A stretch of 64,000 nucleotides of DNA from Haloferax gibbonsii ATCC 33959 (lineage in GTDB: Archaea > Halobacteriota > Halobacteria > Halobacteriales > Haloferacaceae). Shown in pieces: positions 56,894 to 64,000 of this stretch. The DNA lies in contig NZ_AOLJ01000028.1 in the NCBI RefSeq assembly GCF_000336775.1, forward strand, positions 62,001 through 126,000, given 5' to 3'. The notes beneath the pieces were generated by a model. It ran no database searches and was not told where the DNA came from. It saw only the letters and a program-made list of their open reading frames with translations. Numbering within the stretch: position 1 is the first letter of the stretch; each line of letters opens with the position of its first letter. The translations under genes were made by a program, and so were the position numbers.

Positions 56894-57220
56894 ATGAGCG
56901 CGCAATCACTCGAACGGCAGACACGGAACTACCTGAGCAACAACGTCCCGCAGATTCAGGAACACGGCGGGCACTTCGAAATCGAGGACGTGAACGACGA
57001 GACCGGGGAGGTCACCATCGCCATCGGCGGCGCGTGCTCCGGATGCGGCATCGCGCCGATGACGATGAAGGCCATCAAGAGACGCATCGCCGACGAGGTC
57101 GACGACGTGTCCTCGGTGACCGTGCGGCGGGCGGGCGGCCCGCGGGCCGCCGTGATGCCGTCGAAGACGGACGAGATGGACCAGATGGAAGAGTACGAGG
57201 ACTACAGCCCGCCGTTCTGA
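56894..57220 (+). CDS. NifU C-terminal domain protein (iron-sulfur cluster carrier)
   Basis: The protein has 108 residues. The core IGGACSGCGIAPMTMKAIKRRI has the C-x2-C pair that binds a transferable 4Fe-4S cluster in Nfu-type proteins. The segment before it (ETGEVTIAI) forms the usual strand. The tail has several methionines and acidic residues (DEMDQMEEYEDYSPPF). It should deliver clusters to apoproteins in the cytosol. It is monocistronic, with its own TATA box and a T5 tract 29 nt past the stop, and seems unrelated to the glycan genes around it. Confidence 0.92.
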   Translation: MSAQSLERQTRNYLSNNVPQIQEHGGHFEIEDVNDETGEVTIAIGGACSGCGIAPMTMKAIKRRIADEVDDVSSVTVRRAGGPRAAVMPSKTDEMDQMEEYEDYSPPF

Positions 57221-57248
57221 GCCGGTGGGCCGTCGACTTCCCTCACCG

Positions 57249-57253
57249 TTTTT
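57249..57253 (+). terminator. T-tract terminator of the NifU-domain gene
   Basis: TTTTT starts 29 nt after the stop codon, inside GC-rich sequence. Confidence 0.45.
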
Positions 57254-57424
57254 CTGACCCGCCGCTCGGCGGTGGCCGCGACGCGACCGCGACGCACTCG
57301 GATCCGAGAGATGCGTCTCCGGTTCGAAGCGGAGGAACCGAGGGAGAGAAATAGCGGCAGCACCGGCAAATCGACGGTCCCAGAACCGGTGTCGTCGTGA
57401 AACGAAAAATCGGACTCCGTGCCG

Positions 57425-59227
57425 CTACCCGGACACGTAGTAGAGGTCGGCCGAGCCGTTCGACATGACGCGGTTCACGTTGGGCTGATTCTGAACGGCT
57501 GTGAGATTCGCCGCGGAGTACCGGAGTTCGCGGTACGCGACCACCTCGCGGTCGTAGTCGGTCTTCGAGACCATCAGATACCGCGGCCCGTCGTAGTAGC
57601 TCGGCAGGTCGGTGAGCGCCTCGTCGGGCGTCGTGAAACCGAGCGCCGGCGTGGTTCGCTCGGGAAGCGCCTCGGCGAAGCGGTCGGGGTTCCCGCGGAT
57701 ACCCACGTAGCGGATGTCCTCGTCGGACATCTCGAAGGCGGTGTCGTACGCCCCCATCTGCTGGGCGGGGACGTGGTTCGAGGGGAGGTAGATGTACGGC
57801 GACGGGAACATCACCATGAGCGTGAGCCCGATGACGAGCGCCGTCGCGACGGGCGCACCCGCCTTGACCGCCGTCCCGTACTTCGACCAGTAGCTCGTCC
57901 CCGCGAGCCACTCGAACGCGTAGAACAGCCCGACGCTCCCGACGATGGTCGCGATAATCATCGCGAAGCCGACGTGGCGGAAGAAGAAATTCGTCTCCGA
58001 GATGACGCCGAGGAGGTGCGCGAAGAAGTACGGCACCAACACGACGAGGCTGAACGTCAGCGTCCGCAGGACCGACCGGCCCTGACCCGACAGCTTCGGG
58101 AGCCGCCCGAACAGGACGCCGAGGAAGACGCCGAAGGTAATCAGGGCGTACACCGCGTTCACGAGGAACAGCTTCACGAACACGTCGAAGATGCCGCCGC
58201 CGACGGCGGTCACGGAGCCGGTGCGCTGGGAGATTGCCGTTCCGGCCTCGGAGCTTCCCGAGAGAATCCCGAGCACGCCCTCGACGAACAGGCCGCCCGT
58301 CGAGAAGCCGACCGTGTACTGGGTCAGCCAGTAGACGAACGCCGCGGCGAAGACGAGCGTCAGACCGTAGACCGGTCGCTGCTCGGCCACGGCGTCCGGG
58401 GTCCGCCAGCGCTGGACGAGTTGGATGGCCGCGGCGACGGCGAACAACACGAGGTAGTTGACGGCGACCTGCAGGTGGTACGACACCAGCGCGACCGTCC
58501 CGATGGCGAACAGGACGGAGACGGGCGTGACGTGGCCGCGCCACCGGCCCTCGACGGCGTCGGTGCCGGAGAACTGGTGTTTGAAGAAGAGGTACAGAAG
58601 CACCAGTCCGAGGAACGACGCCAGCGAGTAGGGGAAGAACATGAGCTTGAACCCGTTGAGGTTCACCGGCAGGAACAACAGCGCCGAGAACACCGCGATG
58701 AGGACCGCCCGGCGGTCGGGGACGACGAGCGAGACGATGAGCGGGACGAACACGAGGTAGACGACCGAGACGAAAAACACCACGAGCATCATCGCGGTGG
58801 TGATTTCGACGCCGAGGGCGGCGCTGAACATCCCAGCGGAGACGTGACCGCTCGGGTAGACGATTTCGAGCGGCGTCAGCGTCTCCGAGACGAGCGACTT
58901 CGCCCAGCCGAGGTGCGTCAACGAGTCGTTGAACCCGTAGAAGTAGTACTCCCGGACGAGCGGAAGCGCTGAGACCGCGGCTATCGCGAGGGCCGCCAGC
59001 CCCACCCCACCGACCGCGAACCGACTGTTCGGGGCGCGAACGACCACGACCAACGCGGTCAGCACCGCCACCGCCACGCCGACCCAGAAGACCACCGGAG
59101 TCGACTGGTAAATCGAGACCTCGTACGCGCGCGCCGGCGACGCGCGAGCGACGAGGATACCGACGGCTATCGCGAGAAATCCGACGAGGAGGAGTGTTCT
59201 CGTGAGCCGCGAATCACGTTGCTTCAT
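57425..59227 (-). CDS. Large multi-pass membrane protein, glycan-locus associated, unknown function
   Basis: The protein has 600 residues with about 12-13 transmembrane helices. The loop after helix 3 has FNDSLTHLGWAKSLVSETLT and YPSGHVSAG, reminiscent of the first outer loop of GT-C glycosyltransferases, where an acidic residue is catalytic (here within NDS). The C-terminal 120 residues are soluble and extracellular (DEDIRYVGIRGNPDRFAEAL, ending DLYYVSG). This layout resembles oligosaccharyltransferase-like or PMT-like enzymes, but no family motif is certain. A TATA-like element lies about 25-35 nt before ATG 59227. A sugar transferase or ligase using dolichol-linked donors is the best guess. 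Confidence 0.82.
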   Translation of the reverse strand: MKQRDSRLTRTLLLVGFLAIAVGILVARASPARAYEVSIYQSTPVVFWVGVAVAVLTALVVVVRAPNSRFAVGGVGLAALAIAAVSALPLVREYYFYGFNDSLTHLGWAKSLVSETLTPLEIVYPSGHVSAGMFSAALGVEITTAMMLVVFFVSVVYLVFVPLIVSLVVPDRRAVLIAVFSALLFLPVNLNGFKLMFFPYSLASFLGLVLLYLFFKHQFSGTDAVEGRWRGHVTPVSVLFAIGTVALVSYHLQVAVNYLVLFAVAAAIQLVQRWRTPDAVAEQRPVYGLTLVFAAAFVYWLTQYTVGFSTGGLFVEGVLGILSGSSEAGTAISQRTGSVTAVGGGIFDVFVKLFLVNAVYALITFGVFLGVLFGRLPKLSGQGRSVLRTLTFSLVVLVPYFFAHLLGVISETNFFFRHVGFAMIIATIVGSVGLFYAFEWLAGTSYWSKYGTAVKAGAPVATALVIGLTLMVMFPSPYIYLPSNHVPAQQMGAYDTAFEMSDEDIRYVGIRGNPDRFAEALPERTTPALGFTTPDEALTDLPSYYDGPRYLMVSKTDYDREVVAYRELRYSAANLTAVQNQPNVNRVMSNGSADLYYVSG

Positions 59228-59529
59228 CCCGTGAGAGAAGGCGAGTAGCGTAGTTTGTTATTGAGAATGTAATCGGTGTCTGCGGACGGTATGGGCGTTC
59301 TTCCCCGCGTCTCGCGCGGTCAGCAACCGAAGCGTCGGGCGTCGAGGGGGCCGTCCGAGACAGAGACCCGTTCGAGCCTCGGTTCCGGTCGGTTCGACGG
59401 CGCTCGACGCCGCCGCGCGACGTATAGGCGCGTGATAACAAAACCCGACGCACGCGGATATCGGGCAACGATGTCACTCACAGTAGTCACGCCACAGACC
59501 GCCGAGCGAACCGGACGCGAGGGTCTTCG
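59228..59529. other. Divergent intergenic region with a 20-codon leader frame
   Basis: The minus-strand promoter (TCAATAACAAAC, about 59250-59262) serves the membrane protein gene. On the plus strand a short frame (59471-59533, beginning MSLTVVTPQTAERTGREGLR) ends in a TGA overlapping ATG 59530 of the asparagine-synthase-like gene. It may be a leader peptide or chance. Confidence 0.4.
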
Positions 59530-61380
59530 ATGACCGGCTTCGTCGGCGGCGCGCTCGACGCGGCGACGCTCGACGCCTGCGCGGCCGAACTCCACCACGA
59601 AGACTGGTACGAGTCGGCGACGCGGTCGACCGGCCGCTTCGGCGTCTCGGTCCTCCACCACGGCGCGAGAGACCCCAAGGGCTGTACCGTCTGGGAGGAC
59701 GGCTCGCGCGTGGGAGCCATATACGGCGCGGTGACGAACCTCGACGAACTCGCCCTCGACGCCGACGGGCTGTTCGACCGACTGTTCGAGGACCCGCACG
59801 CGCTCCTCCCCGAGCTCGACGGCTCGTTCCTCGTCGTCGGCGTCGACGGCGACGACGAGCGCGTCGTGCTCGCCAGCGACAAACTCGGGACGCGACAGTG
59901 CTTCTACGTCGCGGGCGAGCCGTTCGCCTTCGGGACGGAAGTCGGGGCGCTGACGACCCTCTTGGACGACCCGCAGGTCGACGAGCGCGCCATCAGCGAC
60001 CTCCTCATGATCGGGCACGTCTGGGGCGACAAGACGCTCGTGCGGGGCGTGAAGTTCCTCCCCTCGGGGTCCGTCCTCGACTACCGGGCCGACACGGGCC
60101 CCGAAATCGAGTCGTACTGGCACCACACGTTCGAACAGAGCCCCGACGACTCCTACCTCGACGACCTCACCGCGGCCTATCAGGACGTCATCGCCGACAT
60201 GGCCGACACGATAGACGGCGACATCGGCCTGTGGCTCTCCGGCGGCCTCGACAGCCGCTCGATGGCGGGCGAACTCAGCCGCTACCACGACCTCACGACC
60301 TACACCTACGACTCGAACCCCGCGAACGGGAGCAACCTCGAACTCGCCGCGAAGGTCTCGGAGGTGCTCGGCCTCGAAAACAGGCGCGTGCCCGTCGAGT
60401 CGAACGCGCTCGTCGACTCGCTCGACAAGTCGGTCCAGCTGACGAGCGGGATGGTCGGCCTCTCGACGTTCGTCAACCTCGCGAACGTGTTCAACATCGA
60501 GGACATGCCCGACGTGCTCATCGAGGGCTGCGGACAGGGCGGAATGATGGGCGACGGCATCGGCCGGGCCGCCGTCGAGGGAAGCAAATCCCCCGAAGCG
60601 GCGCTCTACCGCGCGAAACACCGCATCGACGTGGACGACGCCCGCCGGCTCCTGCGGACCGAGTTCGACCCGATGACGACCTACCGCGAAGAGGTGCGCA
60701 AGAGCGACCAGCCGGACCTCTACAGCACCGCGATGGACTGCTACTACCGCAACTACTTCCCGCGGTGCGACTTCGCCAGCAACCCCATCGCCGAGAGCCA
60801 GGCCGGCACGCGGGTCCCGTTCAGCGACACCGAGTTCCTCCGAGCCGTGACGCGGATGCCGCTGTCGCACCGCGTCGGCTCGATTCCGTTCACCAACGGG
60901 AAGATTCCCGCCGGGACGGCCTACCCGAAGGTCGAACTGGTCCGCCGCCTCGACGGCCGGCTCGCGGACATCCCCTACGAGCGGACGAAGGTCCCGCCGG
61001 CGCGCCCGATGTGGCAACACGCCGCCGGCTTCGTCGTCGGCACCTCCGTCGACCGCATCCGCGAGCGACTCGTCGGCGACGTGCACACCTACGGCGGCCG
61101 CTCGACCATCGGCGACTGGTACCGGACGAACCGCGCGCTCCGCGAGCGCATCGACGACCTGCTCGACTCCGCCTGCGAGCGCCCGTACTTCGACGCCGAC
61201 GAGATTCGACGCCTCCAGCGCGAGGAACTCACGGGCGAGGCCGAACACATGAGCGCCATCTCCGGCATCATCACCGGCGAACTCTGGGTTCGCAAGTACA
61301 TCGACCGCAAGGGCCGCGGCGTCGGAGAAGGTGCCGCGAGCGCGACGGAAGCCGAAGACGCGCCGCAGCCGGCCGACTGA
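59530..61380 (+). CDS. Asparagine synthase-like protein with inactive glutaminase domain
   Basis: The protein has 616 residues. The N-terminal part (about 1-190) follows the class II glutaminase fold of AsnB (GAIYGAVTN, LDGSFLVVGVD, ASDKLGTRQCFYV) but begins MTGFVGG: the catalytic Cys2 is absent, so glutamine cannot be used as amide donor in the usual way. The synthetase half keeps the ATP pyrophosphatase loop LWLSGGLDSRSMAGE (about 234-248). Similar proteins occur in polysaccharide loci and may amidate uronic acids or transfer to other acceptors with free ammonia. The neighbours are glycosyltransferases. The C-terminal 25 residues are acidic. Confidence 0.9.
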   Translation: MTGFVGGALDAATLDACAAELHHEDWYESATRSTGRFGVSVLHHGARDPKGCTVWEDGSRVGAIYGAVTNLDELALDADGLFDRLFEDPHALLPELDGSFLVVGVDGDDERVVLASDKLGTRQCFYVAGEPFAFGTEVGALTTLLDDPQVDERAISDLLMIGHVWGDKTLVRGVKFLPSGSVLDYRADTGPEIESYWHHTFEQSPDDSYLDDLTAAYQDVIADMADTIDGDIGLWLSGGLDSRSMAGELSRYHDLTTYTYDSNPANGSNLELAAKVSEVLGLENRRVPVESNALVDSLDKSVQLTSGMVGLSTFVNLANVFNIEDMPDVLIEGCGQGGMMGDGIGRAAVEGSKSPEAALYRAKHRIDVDDARRLLRTEFDPMTTYREEVRKSDQPDLYSTAMDCYYRNYFPRCDFASNPIAESQAGTRVPFSDTEFLRAVTRMPLSHRVGSIPFTNGKIPAGTAYPKVELVRRLDGRLADIPYERTKVPPARPMWQHAAGFVVGTSVDRIRERLVGDVHTYGGRSTIGDWYRTNRALRERIDDLLDSACERPYFDADEIRRLQREELTGEAEHMSAISGIITGELWVRKYIDRKGRGVGEGAASATEAEDAPQPAD

Positions 61381-61736
61381 GGCCGGGCGGGCCTCTCAGA
61401 ACTCTTTTTAGTCTGTCTTCGGTCGTGAAGAAAGATGATCCGTGTCTGTCGACGGCATCAACGCCCTCGGACGTAGGCAGTAGACGCCGACGCCGAAAGC
61501 GAGATGAGGCTTGCCCCAAGAGAAACAGTTGCTCATCGGGTAAACTCCCGAGGGGAACTCCTGACATCTGAGCGACGGTTTCAGCAGAAACCTTGTTGAC
61601 TGAAGCCATCAGTCGCCGAACTCCTCGCGTGCGCCGTCAGCCGCGTGTCGCGGAGCCCGCGTGTCGTCCACGAACCGAGCCCGGAGAGAACTATCTACGG
61701 CGGGAAACGGTACCGACGCAAAAACAGACTCCGACG
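61381..61736. other. Intergenic region with unusual composition
   Basis: Between convergent genes. The stretch 61420-61610 has lower GC and on the minus strand gives a frame beginning MASVNKVSAETVAQMSGVPL at 61609 whose product turns arginine-rich. It could be an old mobile-element or gene fragment; no known transposase was recognised and no terminal repeats were found. Confidence 0.35.
61405..61409 (+). terminator. T-tract terminator of the asparagine-synthase-like gene
   Basis: TTTTT starts 25 nt after the stop codon. Confidence 0.45.
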
Positions 61737-62795
61737 CTACGCCGCCTCGGCGTACATCGCCACCAACTCGTCCGCGTTCGACTGCCACGAGTAGCGCTCT
61801 TCGATGACCGCCCGATTCGTCCGGCCCATGCGGACGGCCTCCTCGGGGTTGGAGACGAGTCGCGCGAGCGCCCGCGCCAGCTCTTCGGCGTCGCCGGGTG
61901 CGACGAGAATCCCGCGGTCGTCGGTGATGACCTCGGGGATGCTACCGACGGGCGTGGTCACGATGGCGTTGCCGCCGGCCATCCCTTCGAGCATGGCGAT
62001 GGGGAGCCCCTCCGCGTAGGTCGGGAGGACGAACACCGTCCCGCGGCTGATGAGGTCGCGCTTGTCTTCCTCGGAGAGGAAGCCGAGGTACGAGACGTTG
62101 TCGTGGGCGGCGGCGACCGCCTCGGCGCGGTCGGCGTGGGGGCCGCGACCGCCGATGCTCACCTCGAAGTCGAGGCCGGGCGTCGATTCGAGTATCTCGA
62201 TGGCGTCGAGGAACTCGCGGATACCCTTGCGCTCGATGAGGTTCGAGACGAAGACGAGGTGGACGGGGTCGGTCGGGTAGGTCGGGTCGTACTCCGCGGG
62301 CTCGACCGCGTTGGCCATGACGTGGACTTTCTCCTCGCCGGCGAGCCGGGAGACGAGGCCGCGCCAGTACTCCGAGAGGACGACCACGTCGTCGACGGCG
62401 TCGAAGACGAGCGATTGGAGTCGGCGGACGGCCCGCGAATCGGTCGCGAGGAAGTCGTCGAACGACGAGCCGTGGATGTGGAGGACGACCGGAACCCGCC
62501 AGACGTACTTCGAAAACAGCGTGAAGAACGCCGCGCGGTAGAACGAGTAGGTGTGCGACGAGTGGACGTGAACGATGTCCGGGCGTCGCTGGAAGGGAAA
62601 GAGAACGACGGCGATGAGCGACGAGAGGAGCATCCGTGCCGCGAGTTCGAGTCCCTCGCCCTTCGGCGCGGTGTAGCGCGTGTAGACGCGAACGTCCATC
62701 CGGTCTTCGAGGTAGCGACGCTGTTCGGTGATGTATCGGTCGATGCCGCCGGTTCCTTTCGGACCGACGATGAGGAGTGTTTGCTTGGGCTTCAT
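61737..62795 (-). CDS. Family 4 glycosyltransferase
   Basis: The protein has 352 residues with two Rossmann-like halves. The N-terminal glycine loop reads GPKGTGGIDRYITEQRRYLE; HVHSSHTYSFYRAAF lies in the acceptor domain. The C-terminal donor domain has LVFVSNLIERKGIREFLDAI, VSIGGRGPH and the E-x7-E nucleotide-sugar motif in YAEGLPIAMLEGMAGG. It transfers a sugar from a nucleotide donor to a growing glycan on the cytosolic face. ATG 62795 directly precedes the first strand; an in-frame codon upstream would add a T/R-rich stretch. It is on the same strand as the DUF354 gene upstream. Confidence 0.93.
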   Translation of the reverse strand: MKPKQTLLIVGPKGTGGIDRYITEQRRYLEDRMDVRVYTRYTAPKGEGLELAARMLLSSLIAVVLFPFQRRPDIVHVHSSHTYSFYRAAFFTLFSKYVWRVPVVLHIHGSSFDDFLATDSRAVRRLQSLVFDAVDDVVVLSEYWRGLVSRLAGEEKVHVMANAVEPAEYDPTYPTDPVHLVFVSNLIERKGIREFLDAIEILESTPGLDFEVSIGGRGPHADRAEAVAAAHDNVSYLGFLSEEDKRDLISRGTVFVLPTYAEGLPIAMLEGMAGGNAIVTTPVGSIPEVITDDRGILVAPGDAEELARALARLVSNPEEAVRMGRTNRAVIEERYSWQSNADELVAMYAEAA

Positions 62796-63021
62796 GGATT
62801 GGTTCTGGTTGGTTCCGCGGGTCGTGGTCGGGGTATCCCGAGTCCGAGTCACGAGACGCGTCGAGGCGGGCGCGGGCGCGCGCCGGCCGATGCGCGAAAA
62901 TTGGGCGGTTCGGCGGTTAGTTATGGGTCGATTGACCGCCTCCGAGGGCGTGGGGGAATCAGAGGCGGTTTCGATTACGCCGGACGCCGGCGGCGTGAAG
63001 TCGGCGATGGCGCGACGGCGA

Positions 63022-64000
63022 CTACGCCGGGACTGTGTGTCGCGTCAGCGAGTCGACCGTCTCGACGGAGCCGTAGTTCAGCGCCACCTGGACGATGACG
63101 TCGGTGAGATTGACCTTGTCCGCGAGGAACGCGTCGCGCTTTTCGGCCCAGCGGGTCTTCGCGCCGTCGTCGTCGAGGAGTGCTTCGGCGCGGGCCATCA
63201 CGTCGTCGAACGACTTGAGGTTGGAGATGAGCCCCTGTCGTTCGAGTTCGACGAAGTTGCCCATGTCGTCGTCTCCGACGAAGGAGTTCGACCGGATGGC
63301 GGGCGTCCCGAGCAGCGCCGCCTCGGTGACCATGGTCTGAGTGTCGGCGACGAGCAGGTTCGCCTCGGCGAGCACGTCGTGGACGAGCGCGGGGTGGAAG
63401 TCGAACGGCCGGGTGTCGAGGTCGCCGTCGCGGCGCTCCTCGCTCTCGTCGAGGACGAAGACGGTCGCGCGCTCCCCCAGCATCTCGATGAGTTCGCGGC
63501 GGCGCTCGGGGGTAAAGCCGCCGTGGCCCACGTCGTGGTGCGAGCCGAACGCGTTGAACCGGACGACGACGAACTTCTCGTCGGGGTCGAGACCGAGTTC
63601 GGCGCGGATGTCCACCGAGGGCTCGTACACGTCGGGGTGGAGGTAGGCCGTCTCTTTGAACCCGCGGAACTGGTAGTGGTTGTCCGCGAGGTCCTTCCCG
63701 AAGGTGTGGGGCGTCAGAATCGCCTTGGCGAACGGCCGGGAGACGACGTGGTCCAACGAGGTCGGCTCGGAGTCGAGGACGAGGACCACGGGCGTCCGCG
63801 AGACGGCCCCGGCGTGGGCCGCGTAGCCGCCCATCCCGAAGATGAGGTCGGGCTTGAACCGCCGCACGGCGCGGAAGATGTTGACGTAGTGGAACGGGAG
63901 CGACTTGAAAAGCGAGTACTTCGTCGTCCCGCAGGAGCCGTACATCTCGTGCGGGAGGTCGTAGTACTCGAGCAAGTCCTTGGTACAGCCGTAGTCGCGG
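63022..64000 (-). CDS. DUF354 family protein (glycosyltransferase-fold), N-terminus beyond window
   Basis: At least 326 codons are visible. The frame continues to the right edge: residues RDYGCTKD precede LLEYYDLPHEMYG, which matches the region after the first Rossmann strand of DUF354 proteins, so about 35 N-terminal residues lie outside. GMGGYAAHAGAVSRTPVVLV and LVADTQTMVTEAALLGTPAI resemble UDP-GlcNAc 2-epimerase/MurG folds. DUF354 genes are common in archaeal polysaccharide loci; the reaction is unknown. The next gene downstream on this strand is the GT4 transferase, 226 nt away. Confidence 0.9.
   Translation of the reverse strand, partial: RDYGCTKDLLEYYDLPHEMYGSCGTTKYSLFKSLPFHYVNIFRAVRRFKPDLIFGMGGYAAHAGAVSRTPVVLVLDSEPTSLDHVVSRPFAKAILTPHTFGKDLADNHYQFRGFKETAYLHPDVYEPSVDIRAELGLDPDEKFVVVRFNAFGSHHDVGHGGFTPERRRELIEMLGERATVFVLDESEERRDGDLDTRPFDFHPALVHDVLAEANLLVADTQTMVTEAALLGTPAIRSNSFVGDDDMGNFVELERQGLISNLKSFDDVMARAEALLDDDGAKTRWAEKRDAFLADKVNLTDVIVQVALNYGSVETVDSLTRHTVPA

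Noticed and set aside
59320-61248. 642-codon minus-strand frame opposite the asparagine-synthase-like gene
   Set aside because: No motif and strong V/R/D/A bias; the plus strand has SGGLDSR and a full fold.

Overview
The window comes from a halophilic archaeon of the class Halobacteria. GC content is high, predicted proteins are strongly acidic, lipoproteins and secreted proteins carry twin-arginine signals followed by LAGC-type lipoboxes, and many genes have an AT-rich TATA element about 25-35 nt before the start codon, the archaeal leaderless layout. Family-level placement (Haloferacaceae-like) is inference from gene content. No rRNA, tRNA, CRISPR array or intact insertion sequence was found.

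Layout. 1-4.3 kb: a peptide-type ABC substrate-binding lipoprotein (cut by the left edge), an M20-family amidohydrolase and an IclR regulator. 5.2-9 kb: a UspA/APC permease operon and a stand-alone tyrosine-recombinase-like protein. 9.5-17.4 kb: membrane and stress genes (DUF1269 protein, AI-2E family exporter, DUF389 protein, membrane metallophosphoesterase, potassium channel, MFS exporter). 17.9-22 kb: a 1382-residue surface protein with a PQQ-type propeller, five PKD domains and a PGF-pre-PGF-like domain.

22.1-31.1 kb is an acetate locus. It holds a small membrane protein, UspA, a sodium:solute symporter with its DUF4212 partner, acetyl-CoA synthetase 1, a Bat-type regulator carrying a degenerate tyrosine-recombinase domain, and acetyl-CoA synthetase 2. 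Then follow an aminotransferase, a membrane histidine kinase, a TetR-MATE operon with a perfect palindromic operator, and a tightly overlapping sodium symporter / small membrane protein / proline racemase-type operon (36.6-39.5 kb). 39.7-43.2 kb has small regulators, including a 42-residue zinc ribbon protein, plus a lipoprotein and a helix-hairpin-helix protein.

From 43.6 kb to the right edge most genes concern surface glycans: ATP-grasp ligase, two paralogous beta-helix surface proteins flanking a polysaccharide deacetylase, a GT2 glycosyltransferase and a DUF1616 protein, then a flippase, a large membrane protein, an asparagine-synthase-like protein, a GT4 glycosyltransferase and a DUF354 protein cut by the right edge. 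A VapBC toxin-antitoxin pair and a NifU-domain protein are inserted in this block. The genes fit an exopolysaccharide or alternative S-layer glycan locus: sugars are made, attached to a lipid, flipped and modified outside.

The least ordinary parts are the acs / Bat-recombinase / acs arrangement, the paralogous beta-helix pair with a 129-bp tract that is almost identical, the coupled symporter-racemase triad, the asparagine-synthase-like protein without its glutaminase cysteine, and two short decayed coding remnants.
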